A stretch of DNA of 14,994 nucleotides from Brevundimonas sp. UBA5936 (GTDB lineage Bacteria > Pseudomonadota > Alphaproteobacteria > Caulobacterales > Caulobacteraceae), in contig DJDA01000060.1 of the NCBI GenBank assembly GCA_002430835.1, positions 1 through 14,994 on the forward strand. The letters are read 5' to 3'. Within the stretch, counting starts at the first letter, position 1; the number at the start of each line of letters is the position of its first letter. Under the pieces are notes generated by a model. That model saw only the letters and a program-made list of their open reading frames with translations, had not been told where the DNA came from and made no database searches. The translations under genes and the position numbers were made by a program. Positions 1 through 5,531 of the stretch are shown here, piece by piece.

Positions 1-98
1 CCGCCCGCCTGGCCGCCGAGGCCGATTCCGTCGTTCCGCCGCCCAGCGCCTGGACGTCCCTTTCCCTGACGCCTGACCGCGTCGATCTGAAGGTCTGA
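1..98 (+). CDS. C-terminal end of a flagellar gene, probably the hook-length control protein FliK (partial)
   Basis: Only the last 31 or so codons are present, in the frame that begins at base 3 and stops with TGA at 96-98. They encode a short Ala/Pro-containing stretch ending in ...TPDRVDLKV. The stop is three bases before the flgD start, so the two genes are almost certainly co-transcribed. Caulobacterales usually place fliK just ahead of flgD and flgE, and a short hydrophobic-basic beta-strand-like end fits the Flg_hook C-terminal domain. FliK is therefore the best guess, but it rests mainly on position. Too little sequence is present to see a diagnostic motif. Confidence 0.5.
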   Translation, partial: ARLAAEADSVVPPPSAWTSLSLTPDRVDLKV

Positions 99-101
99 TC
101 G

Positions 102-842
102 ATGGTTGACGCCGTCTCTTCCAACAACGCCGCGGGCCGGGTGAACGCCGGGGGTCAGATGCTGGCCTCCAACTTCCAGACCTTCCTGTCGCTGCTGACC
201 ACGCAGTTGAAGAACCAGGATCCGCTGTCGCCGGTGGATTCCAACGAGTTCACCGCCCAACTGACCCAGATGGCGGGCGTCGAGCAGCAGTTGCTTACCA
301 ACGACCTGCTGACCGGCCTGCTGAAGGCCCAGCAGGGCGACGGCCTGACCGGCGCGGCGCAGTATATCGGCAAGGACGCCACCGCCGTCTGGGCCGCGAC
401 CCGCTTCGAGGACGGCGAGGCCAACTGGAGCTATGAGCTCGCCGCCGACGCGACCGACGCCACGCTTCAGGTGCTGGACGCCTCGGGCAAGGTGGTCTGG
501 AGCGGCCCGGCCCCCGAAAAGACCAACGGCATGCACGACTTCAAGTGGGACGGAAAGACCACCGGAGGCGGCCAGGTCGACGACGGCGGCGTCTATACGC
601 TGAAGGTCGTCGCCAAGGACGGCGCAGGCAAGGCCGTCGACAGCCAGGTGCTGATCCGCGGCCGCGTCACCGGCGTCGAGATGTACGACAACACGCCCTT
701 CGTCATCATCGGCAACTCGATCATGCCGGTGTCCAGCCTGATCGCGCTGGAAGAACAGAAGGTCGCCGTCAAACCCGAGGACGACGCCGGCGCGGCCAGC
801 GCCCTCGCCTCGAAACTCAACCCCTTCAATCTTCTCTCGTAA
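102..842 (+). CDS. flgD: Flagellar hook assembly (hook cap) protein FlgD
   Basis: FlgD forms the temporary cap at the tip of the growing hook and is needed for FlgE subunits to polymerise; it is exported by the flagellar type III apparatus. The 246-residue product has the conserved N-terminal block at about 20-65 (FQTFLSLLTTQLKNQDPLSP, then EFTAQLTQMAGVEQ), which is the family signature. An Ig-like domain follows at about 95-175 (LQVLDASGKVVWSG, KWDGKTTGGGQVDDGGVYT). Segments at about 85-95 and 185-220 would make the Tudor-like domain. Length is normal for alphaproteobacterial FlgD. The ATG at 102 lies three bases after the upstream stop, with AAGG at 90-93 as ribosome binding site. It is followed 12 bases later by flgE, so this is one hook operon. 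Confidence 0.96.
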   Translation: MVDAVSSNNAAGRVNAGGQMLASNFQTFLSLLTTQLKNQDPLSPVDSNEFTAQLTQMAGVEQQLLTNDLLTGLLKAQQGDGLTGAAQYIGKDATAVWAATRFEDGEANWSYELAADATDATLQVLDASGKVVWSGPAPEKTNGMHDFKWDGKTTGGGQVDDGGVYTLKVVAKDGAGKAVDSQVLIRGRVTGVEMYDNTPFVIIGNSIMPVSSLIALEEQKVAVKPEDDAGAASALASKLNPFNLLS

Positions 843-854
843 GGAACCCCAGAC

Positions 855-2312
855 ATGAGCATCAACGGCGCCATGATGGCCGGCGTGTCCGGTCTGACCG
901 CCAACGCCGCGGCCCTTTCGACGATCTCGCAGAACATCGCCAACGTGAACACGGTCGGCTACAAGCGCGCGTCGACCGAGTTCGCGACCGTGGTCAACGC
1001 CCAGACGGCGGGCGTGAACTATTCCGCCGGCGGCGTTCAGGCCGCCGCCCGCCACTTCATCAGCCAGGCAGGCCAGCTTCAGCGCACCACCTCGGGCACC
1101 GATCTGGCCATCGCGGGCCAGGGCTTCTTTGTCGTCACCGAAAAGTCCGAGAACCTGACCCTGTCGGACGCGCGCCTGTTCACCCGCGCCGGGGCGTTCA
1201 AGATCGACGACCTGGGCTATCTGCAGAACACCTCGGGCCTGTATCTCCAGGGCTGGCCGGTCAGCGCCGACGGCGTGGTCAACAGCGACCCCTCTGACAT
1301 GAGCCGCCTGCGCACCATCAACGTCGGCTCGGTCGGCGGCGCGGCCGAACCGACCACCCGCGTCGGCCTGAACGCCAATCTGAAGTCCAGCCAGCCGGTC
1401 AATGAAGCGGCTCAGAATCCGCTTCCCACCGGCGTCACGGCCTACGATCCGACCACCCACTCCATGTCGATGTACGCCAACGACCCGGCGACGGGCGTGA
1501 AGCCGGACTTCGAGATCACCATTCCGGTGTCCGACTCCAAGGGCGGTCAGCGCAACATCACCGTCTCCTTCCTGAAGAGCGCGGACGCCAACGAGTGGTA
1601 CGCCGAGATCCGCGCGCCCGCAGGCACGGTGACCAACGCCGACGGCCTGCTGAAATCCGGCCGCATCGCCTTCACCCAGGACGGCCGTCTGGACGTCGCC
1701 GCCATGCAGGCGTGGAGCGCCCCGGGCGGCATCGGCGGCGGCCTGTTCGACGACCCCACCAACGCCAGCATCAGCCTGTCGGCGTCCGACGGCACGGCGC
1801 CCGCCGACGGCAGCACACCGAACGGCGGCTGGGATCCATTGCTGGGCATCGCGTCCCAGACCATCGCCTTCGACCTGAACGCCTCGGCGGGCGGCCTGAC
1901 GCAGTACGACAGCACCTCCATCGTCCAGGCCACCTATACGAACGGCACGGCCTTCGGGAACCTGACCGAGGTGAAGATCGACGAGACCGGCTTCGTCACC
2001 GCCATCTTCGACAACGGCGTGATGCGCAAGATCGCCCAGGTCGCCCTGGCCACCTTCCCCAGCGCCGACAGCCTGAGCGAAGTGTCCGGCAACGCCTTCC
2101 GCGTCAGCCAGAGCTCCGGCACCTTCAACCTGAAGGCGCCCGGCACGGGCGGCGCGGGCCTGCTGGGCGCGCAACAGCTGGAGGCCTCGACCGTCGACCT
2201 GTCGACCGAGTTCACCGGCCTGATCACCACCCAGCGCGCTTATTCGGCCTCGTCCAAGATCATCACCACCGCCGACGAGATGCTGGCGGAGCTGATCAAC
2301 ATTAAGCGCTGA
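855..2312 (+). CDS. flgE: Flagellar hook protein FlgE
   Basis: FlgE is the structural subunit of the hook, the universal joint between rod and filament. Both ends of the 485-residue protein carry the axial-protein signatures. The N-terminal flg_bb_rod segment (SGLTANAAALSTISQNIANV, then NTVGYK, about 12-37) is followed by the TRAGAF and LYLQGW motifs of the FlgE/F/G core. The C-terminal segment at about 441-485 (EASTVDLSTEFTGLITTQRAY) forms the partner coiled coil. There are no cysteines, as usual for exported axial proteins. AAGGA at 841-845 sits 9 bases before the ATG and overlaps the flgD stop, so translation is probably coupled. From memory the Caulobacter crescentus hook protein is about 590 residues; this one is roughly 100 shorter, presumably in the variable outer domain. 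Confidence 0.95.
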   Translation: MSINGAMMAGVSGLTANAAALSTISQNIANVNTVGYKRASTEFATVVNAQTAGVNYSAGGVQAAARHFISQAGQLQRTTSGTDLAIAGQGFFVVTEKSENLTLSDARLFTRAGAFKIDDLGYLQNTSGLYLQGWPVSADGVVNSDPSDMSRLRTINVGSVGGAAEPTTRVGLNANLKSSQPVNEAAQNPLPTGVTAYDPTTHSMSMYANDPATGVKPDFEITIPVSDSKGGQRNITVSFLKSADANEWYAEIRAPAGTVTNADGLLKSGRIAFTQDGRLDVAAMQAWSAPGGIGGGLFDDPTNASISLSASDGTAPADGSTPNGGWDPLLGIASQTIAFDLNASAGGLTQYDSTSIVQATYTNGTAFGNLTEVKIDETGFVTAIFDNGVMRKIAQVALATFPSADSLSEVSGNAFRVSQSSGTFNLKAPGTGGAGLLGAQQLEASTVDLSTEFTGLITTQRAYSASSKIITTADEMLAELINIKR

Positions 2313-2370
2313 TCGGCCAACGGGAATCCATGAGCAAGGTCTCGTTAGACTCGATGAATCCTTCCTTTAG

Positions 2371-2407
2371 CCGGCGCAGAACGCGCCGGACCGGCCGGAT
2401 GCGTTTT
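2371..2407 (+). terminator. Possible terminator hairpin after flgE
   Basis: A perfect 7-bp stem CCGGCGC/GCGCCGG (2371-2377 and 2383-2389) with the loop AGAAC lies 59 bases after the flgE stop. The only T tract nearby is TTTT at 2404-2407, 14 bases past the stem, so intrinsic termination may be weak or Rho-assisted. It would separate the hook operon from sciP. Confidence 0.4.
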
Positions 2408-2429
2408 AGCCATTCCTTCACCACGACGC

Positions 2430-2444
2430 TTAAACGCCCCTTAG
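2430..2444 (+). promoter_or_regulatory. CtrA-box-like site upstream of sciP
   Basis: TTAA (2430-2433), seven bases, then TTAG (2441-2444) matches the Caulobacter CtrA full-site consensus TTAA-N7-TTAA at 7 of 8 positions. It lies 55 bases upstream of the sciP ATG, where a CtrA-activated promoter would be expected. In Caulobacter sciP transcription is known to depend on CtrA, so position and sequence agree. A -10 element downstream could not be assigned with confidence. The site also overlaps a short CGCCC/GGGCG inverted repeat (2435-2439 and 2446-2450). Confidence 0.62.
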
Positions 2445-2498
2445 CGGGCGGGGCCCTAGCCTGTGCGTCTATGGTGGTGGTGAGAGAGGCTTAAGCCC

Positions 2499-2783
2499 AT
2501 GCTGCAAGAGCGACGCCTTAACAGTAACGGCGAACAGTACGTGGTCGGCCCGACGGGCACGCCCCTGACCCTGCGGGATCTTCCCCCGTCGGACACGAAC
2601 CGCTGGGTCATCCGCCGCAAGGCCGAGGTCGTGGCGGCCGTCCGCGGCGGCCTGATCAGCCTTGAGGACGCCCTGGCCAAATACCGTCTGACGGCCGAGG
2701 AGTTCCTGGCCTGGCAGAAGGCCATCGACAAATGGGGCATGCAGGGCCTGCGCACCACGCGCATCCAGAGCTACCGCGACTAG
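2499..2783 (+). CDS. sciP: Cell-cycle transcriptional regulator SciP (DUF1153), inhibitor of CtrA-activated genes
   Basis: In Caulobacter, SciP is a small helix-turn-helix protein that accumulates in swarmer (G1) cells and blocks transcription of CtrA-activated promoters, limiting flagellar, chemotaxis and cell-cycle genes to the right stage. The 94-residue product is the usual size and carries the near-invariant DUF1153 stretches: VVGPTGTPLTLRDLPPSDT (about 16-33), RWVIRRKAEVVAAVRGG (35-51) and the HTH-like SLEDALAKYRLTAEEFLAWQ (54-73). It directly follows flgE, as in Caulobacter, which supports orthology. The ATG at 2499 has GAGAGG at 2484-2489. A CtrA-box-like site lies upstream and a strong intrinsic terminator follows, so it is probably a single-gene unit wired into the CtrA feedback loop. 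Confidence 0.93.
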   Translation: MLQERRLNSNGEQYVVGPTGTPLTLRDLPPSDTNRWVIRRKAEVVAAVRGGLISLEDALAKYRLTAEEFLAWQKAIDKWGMQGLRTTRIQSYRD

Positions 2784-2808
2784 GCTTTCGTCTGGACGCA
2801 TGATCATG

Positions 2809-2836
2809 GGCCGCTCCTGAACGGGGCGGTCTTTTT
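2809..2836 (+). terminator. Intrinsic terminator after sciP
   Basis: GGCCGCTCC (2809-2817) pairs with GGGGCGGTC (2823-2831) over 9 bp, including two G-U pairs, around the loop TGAAC. It is followed directly by TTTTT (2832-2836). It starts 25 bases after the sciP stop and is a textbook Rho-independent terminator, isolating sciP from mnmA. Confidence 0.85.
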
Positions 2837-2842
2837 CATTGG

Positions 2843-2882
2843 GGCGCGCCTTGTTTCGGACCAGGCCTCGAAATCGCGCGCC
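2843..2882. promoter_or_regulatory. Nested inverted repeat in the mnmA leader
   Basis: GGCGCG (2843-2848) pairs with CGCGCC (2877-2882), and inside it TTTCG (2854-2858) pairs with CGAAA (2869-2873). The structure ends 11 bases before the mnmA ATG. It could be an RNA hairpin near the ribosome binding site or an operator. The outer arms are simple GC alternation, so a chance origin is possible. Confidence 0.3.
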
Positions 2883-2893
2883 TTAGGGCCTAA

Positions 2894-4126
2894 ATGGCGG
2901 CGATGACCATGGACGCCCTGACCGACGACATCCTCTGCCCCGTTCCCGACATCGCCCCCATGTCGCAAGCCGACCTGGACGCCGCGATCGAGAGCGTGCG
3001 ACAGGCCGTCGGCCTGCCGCAGGGCGCGCGCGTGGTCGCCGCCATGTCGGGCGGGGTGGATTCCACCGTCGTCGCCGCCCTGCTGCACAAGGCGGGCTAT
3101 GACGTGGTCGGCGTGACGCTCCAACTCTACGACCACGGCGAGGCGCTGAAGAAGAAGGGCGCCTGCTGCGCCGGTCAGGACATTCACGACGCCCGTCTGG
3201 CCGCCGACCTGATCGGCATCCCGCACTACGTCCTCGACTATGAAAACCGCTTCAAGGACGCGGTGATCGACCAGTTCGCGGATTCATACCTGAAGGGCCA
3301 GACGCCGGTCCCCTGCATCCGCTGCAATCAGACGGTGAAGTTCCGCGATCTGCTGGATGTCGCCCGCGACCTGGGCGCCGAGGCGATGGCCACCGGCCAT
3401 TACGTGCGCCGCGCCACGCACGGCAACCGCTCGCAGATGAGGAAGGCGGTCGATCACTCGCGCGACCAGTCCTACTTCCTGTTCGCCACGACGCAGGATC
3501 AGTTGGACTATCTGCGCTTCCCCCTGGCCGATCTGGAAAAGCCCCAGGTGCGCGGCGTCGCCGCGTCGCTGGGCCTGCGCATCGCCGCCAAGCCGGACAG
3601 TCAGGACATCTGTTTCGTGCCGACCGGCGACTATCGCACCCTGATCGATCGCCTGCGGCCGCAGGGGCGTGAGGCGGGCGACATCGTCCACATGGACGGC
3701 CGGGTGCTGGGCCGCCATTCGGGCATCACCGACTACACCATCGGCCAGCGCCGGGGGCTGAACGTCGCCGTGGGCGAGCCGTTGTTCGTGGTCAAGCTGG
3801 ACCCTGACAACCGCCGCGTCATCGTCGGCCCGCGCGAAGCCCTGCTGACCGCGCGCCTGACGCTGGAGGAAACCAATTGGCTGGGCGACCAGGCCACGAT
3901 CGAAGAGGCCGCCCGTGACGGCGCCCCGGTCCTGGCCCGCGTCCGCTCAACGCGCCAGCCCTCCTCCGCCCGCCTCGCTTTTATTGACGGCGCCGTGCAG
4001 GTCGTCTTCGATCAGGGCGAAGAAGGCGTCGCCCCCGGCCAGGCCTGCGTCCTCTACGACCCGGCCGACGACGAGCGCGTGATGGGCGGCGGCTTCATCC
4101 AGTCGACAGAGGCCGTGGCGGTCTAA
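2894..4126 (+). CDS. mnmA: tRNA-specific 2-thiouridylase MnmA
   Basis: MnmA adenylates and thiolates uridine 34 in the wobble position of tRNAs for Lys, Glu and Gln, taking sulfur from a persulfide relay; it acts in the cytosol. The 410-residue protein has the PP-loop ATP motif SGGVDS at 52-57. The nucleophile-region cysteine is in PCIRCN (Cys144), and the second catalytic cysteine is in SQDICF (Cys240), corresponding to E. coli Cys102 and Cys199. GHY (168-170) and DQSYFL (191-196) also match, and the C-terminal beta-barrel begins near GRHSGITDYTIGQRRGL. The alphaproteobacterial CCAGQDIHDAR block is present. The start is uncertain: ATGs at 2894, 2903, 2909 and 2960 are in frame, and conserved sequence begins only near residue 26. 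It lies between the sciP terminator and the REP doublet, so it is probably monocistronic. Confidence 0.96.
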   Translation: MAAMTMDALTDDILCPVPDIAPMSQADLDAAIESVRQAVGLPQGARVVAAMSGGVDSTVVAALLHKAGYDVVGVTLQLYDHGEALKKKGACCAGQDIHDARLAADLIGIPHYVLDYENRFKDAVIDQFADSYLKGQTPVPCIRCNQTVKFRDLLDVARDLGAEAMATGHYVRRATHGNRSQMRKAVDHSRDQSYFLFATTQDQLDYLRFPLADLEKPQVRGVAASLGLRIAAKPDSQDICFVPTGDYRTLIDRLRPQGREAGDIVHMDGRVLGRHSGITDYTIGQRRGLNVAVGEPLFVVKLDPDNRRVIVGPREALLTARLTLEETNWLGDQATIEEAARDGAPVLARVRSTRQPSSARLAFIDGAVQVVFDQGEEGVAPGQACVLYDPADDERVMGGGFIQSTEAVAV

Positions 4127-4133
4127 CCCCTAT

Positions 4134-4265
4134 CGTCACCCTCGGGCTTGTCCCGAGGGCCCAGCGCGGCGACACGCTTTTCGCTGAATTCGCCAGCCGC
4201 ACGGACAGCCGCTCAGGTCACGCACACGTCCGCCATGGGCCCTCGGGACAAGCCCGAGGGTGACG
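4134..4265. repeat. REP-like inverted doublet (two perfect 30-bp arms)
   Basis: Bases 4134-4163 and 4236-4265 are perfect reverse complements over 30 bp, separated by 72 bases. Each arm is itself a hairpin: CCCTCGGG and CCCGAGGG around CTTGT (read on the plus strand in the left arm), flanked by GTCA and GCCCA. This has the organisation of paired REP sequences dispersed by REP-associated transposases, and similar CTCGGG...CCCGAG repeats are common between genes in alphaproteobacteria. It sits between convergent mnmA and the minus-strand VOC gene, where the hairpins could end transcription from both sides or protect mRNA 3' ends. The right arm overlaps the 3' end of the VOC reading frame. Confidence 0.85.
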
Positions 4266-4598
4266 GTTCTGATGGGCCGCATAGACCCTCAGGCAGTTGC
4301 CGTCCGGGTCGCGCGCCACGAAGCCGTGGCCGCCGTTCATATCAGTCGGCGGCAGGACGATGCGCGCGCCCCGGTCCCACCAGTCGATGTGCAGTTGGTC
4401 CACCACGGCGGGCGCGGCCATACGGACGTCCACCTGCGCCCCGCCTCGCCCGCGCCACAGGCTGAGCGTGCGCCCCGGCGCCAGCAAGAAGACCGCATGG
4501 TCCGGCCCCGCCTCCACAGGACGACGGTCCAGCAACCCGGCGTAGAAGCGCGCGCTGGCGCCCGGATCGGCCACGTTCAGCAGAATGTCGTCGCTCAT
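4218..4598 (-). CDS. VOC-superfamily (glyoxalase/bleomycin-resistance fold) protein
   Basis: This is a small single VOC-domain protein with the PhnB/YafY-associated look. ILLNVADPGASARFYAGLLD opens the fold, and FVARDPDGNCLRVY is the conserved last strand carrying a metal-binding-type acidic region. Substrate and reaction cannot be read from the sequence. The best start is the ATG at 4598: GGAGGGG (complement of 4607-4613) lies 8 bases upstream, but only 2 bases from an in-frame ATG at 4604. The expected end of the domain is near AAHQN. The remaining 15 residues, beginning RHPRACPEGP, are the translated right arm of the REP doublet and are probably not functional. The gene follows the WYL regulator on the same strand, with its own putative operator and -10 between them. 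Confidence 0.85.
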   Translation of the reverse strand: MSDDILLNVADPGASARFYAGLLDRRPVEAGPDHAVFLLAPGRTLSLWRGRGGAQVDVRMAAPAVVDQLHIDWWDRGARIVLPPTDMNGGHGFVARDPDGNCLRVYAAHQNRHPRACPEGPWRTCA

Positions 4599-4633
4599 GG
4601 TCATGGCCCCTCCGCCTGTCTGAACAGAAGGGG

Positions 4634-4641
4634 AACCTAGC
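4634..4641 (-). promoter_or_regulatory. Candidate -10 element for the VOC gene
   Basis: Read on the minus strand, GCTAGGTT lies 6 bases downstream of the palindrome at 4648-4668. It partly matches the Caulobacter housekeeping -10 (GCTANAWC). The same operator-then-GCTA arrangement occurs at the regulator promoter. A start near 4627 would leave a short leader containing the GGAGGGG ribosome binding site. Confidence 0.4.
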
Positions 4642-4647
4642 CGGACC

Positions 4648-4668
4648 TGCCGCCAATTTCTGTCAGCA
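4648..4668. promoter_or_regulatory. Palindromic operator candidate ahead of the VOC gene
   Basis: TGCCGCC-N7-GTCAGCA is an imperfect inverted repeat placed exactly between the regulator stop codon (4669-4671) and the VOC promoter region. Its reverse complement matches the palindrome ahead of the regulator (5384-5404) at 17 of 21 positions. Two such sites at the two gene starts suggest binding by the neighbouring WYL/YafY regulator. Confidence 0.6.
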
Positions 4669-5364
4669 TCATCGCGGCGGTCCCTGATGGTCGCAGGTCT
4701 CGTGCCAACGCTTCAGCAGCACGGCCTTGCGCGTGGGATAGCGGGCCTCCAGCACCTCGGCCTCGACGATGCGGTCGGTGCGGAAACTGCGGAAGTCGCC
4801 GCGCAGCTCGCACCATCCGATCAGCAGCCGCACCCGGTCGAAGAAGGCCAGGGCGAAGGGCCAGACCACCCGGTCCGAAGCCGTCCCCGCCTCGTCGCGA
4901 TAGTTCAGCCTCAGCTTGCGCTCGATGCGGATCGCCTTGCGCAACTGGGCCGGATCGACCGCATCGGCGGGGATCGGCGCGCCCGGCCCGATGAACAGGG
5001 CCGAGGCCTCCATCTCGTCGCGCAGATCCGGCGGCAGCACCGCCGCGATCCTCGCCTGGGCGCTCAAGGCCGCATCCCGCAATCGCGCATCCGCCCGCTC
5101 GGCCACCCAGCGCGAACCCAGGGCCAGGGCCTCGATCTCCTCCGGCGTGAACATCAACGGCGGCAGCAGATAGCCAGGCTTCAGCACATAGCCCACGCCC
5201 GGCTCGCCCTCGATCGTCGCCCCCTGCGCCTGCAAGCTGGCGATGTCGCGATAAAGGGTGCGCAGGGAAACGCCCGTCTCGGCCGCCAGCGCGCGTCCGC
5301 TAACCGGCCGACGATGCCGCCGCAGGGTGTTCAGCAGATCAAGCAGGCGTTCGGATCGTGACAC
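4669..5364 (-). CDS. YafY/DeoR-type HTH transcriptional regulator with WYL domain
   Basis: The 231-residue protein has an N-terminal winged helix at about 5-60 (RLLDLLNTLRRHRRPVSGRA, then GVSLRTLYRDIASLQ, the recognition helix). A C-terminal WYL-type ligand-sensing domain covers about 137-207 (RKLRLNYRDEAG, WPFALAFFDRVRLLIGWCEL, FRSFRTDRI). The W-Y-L triplet itself reads V-R-L here, as in many YafY-group members. Such regulators often control an adjacent small VOC gene, and one follows directly. The GTG start at 5364 has no convincing Shine-Dalgarno sequence, while a GCTAAGCT -10-like element lies only 6 bases upstream, so the mRNA may be leaderless. A palindrome at 5384-5404 overlaps its promoter, suggesting autoregulation. 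The effector is unknown. Confidence 0.92.
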   Translation of the reverse strand: MSRSERLLDLLNTLRRHRRPVSGRALAAETGVSLRTLYRDIASLQAQGATIEGEPGVGYVLKPGYLLPPLMFTPEEIEALALGSRWVAERADARLRDAALSAQARIAAVLPPDLRDEMEASALFIGPGAPIPADAVDPAQLRKAIRIERKLRLNYRDEAGTASDRVVWPFALAFFDRVRLLIGWCELRGDFRSFRTDRIVEAEVLEARYPTRKAVLLKRWHETCDHQGPPR

Positions 5365-5370
5365 GCCGCA

Positions 5371-5378
5371 AGCTTAGC
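5371..5378 (-). promoter_or_regulatory. Candidate -10 element of the WYL regulator gene
   Basis: On the minus strand GCTAAGCT fits the start of the Caulobacter -10 consensus (GCTANAWC). It is 5 bases downstream of the palindrome at 5384-5404 and 6 bases before the GTG start. If used, transcription would begin at or next to the start codon. Confidence 0.45.
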
Positions 5379-5383
5379 AGACT

Positions 5384-5404
5384 TGCTGCCAGAAAACGGC
5401 AGCA
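5384..5404. promoter_or_regulatory. Palindromic operator candidate ahead of the WYL regulator
   Basis: TGCTGCC-N7-GGCAGCA is a perfect 7-bp inverted repeat 20 bases upstream of the GTG start. It lies where the -35/-10 spacer would be. A close copy occurs ahead of the downstream VOC gene (4648-4668). It also falls in the divergent region shared with the S9 peptidase gene, but it is 128 bases from that gene's start. Confidence 0.62.
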
Positions 5405-5531
5405 TGGAAAGACGCCTCGCATCAAAGTCAGCCACGCGGCGTAACGACGATCACTTAATTTTTCGACAGACCGCATCCATACGCGCATGGTGCAGCCTCT
5501 ATCGACCATCACGCTCCTCATGAGGCTCCGA

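Noticed and set aside
2406..2420. TTAG-N7-TTCA as a second CtrA box upstream of sciP
   Set aside because: Two mismatches to TTAA-N7-TTAA and overlap with AT-rich sequence make it too weak beside the better site at 2430-2444.
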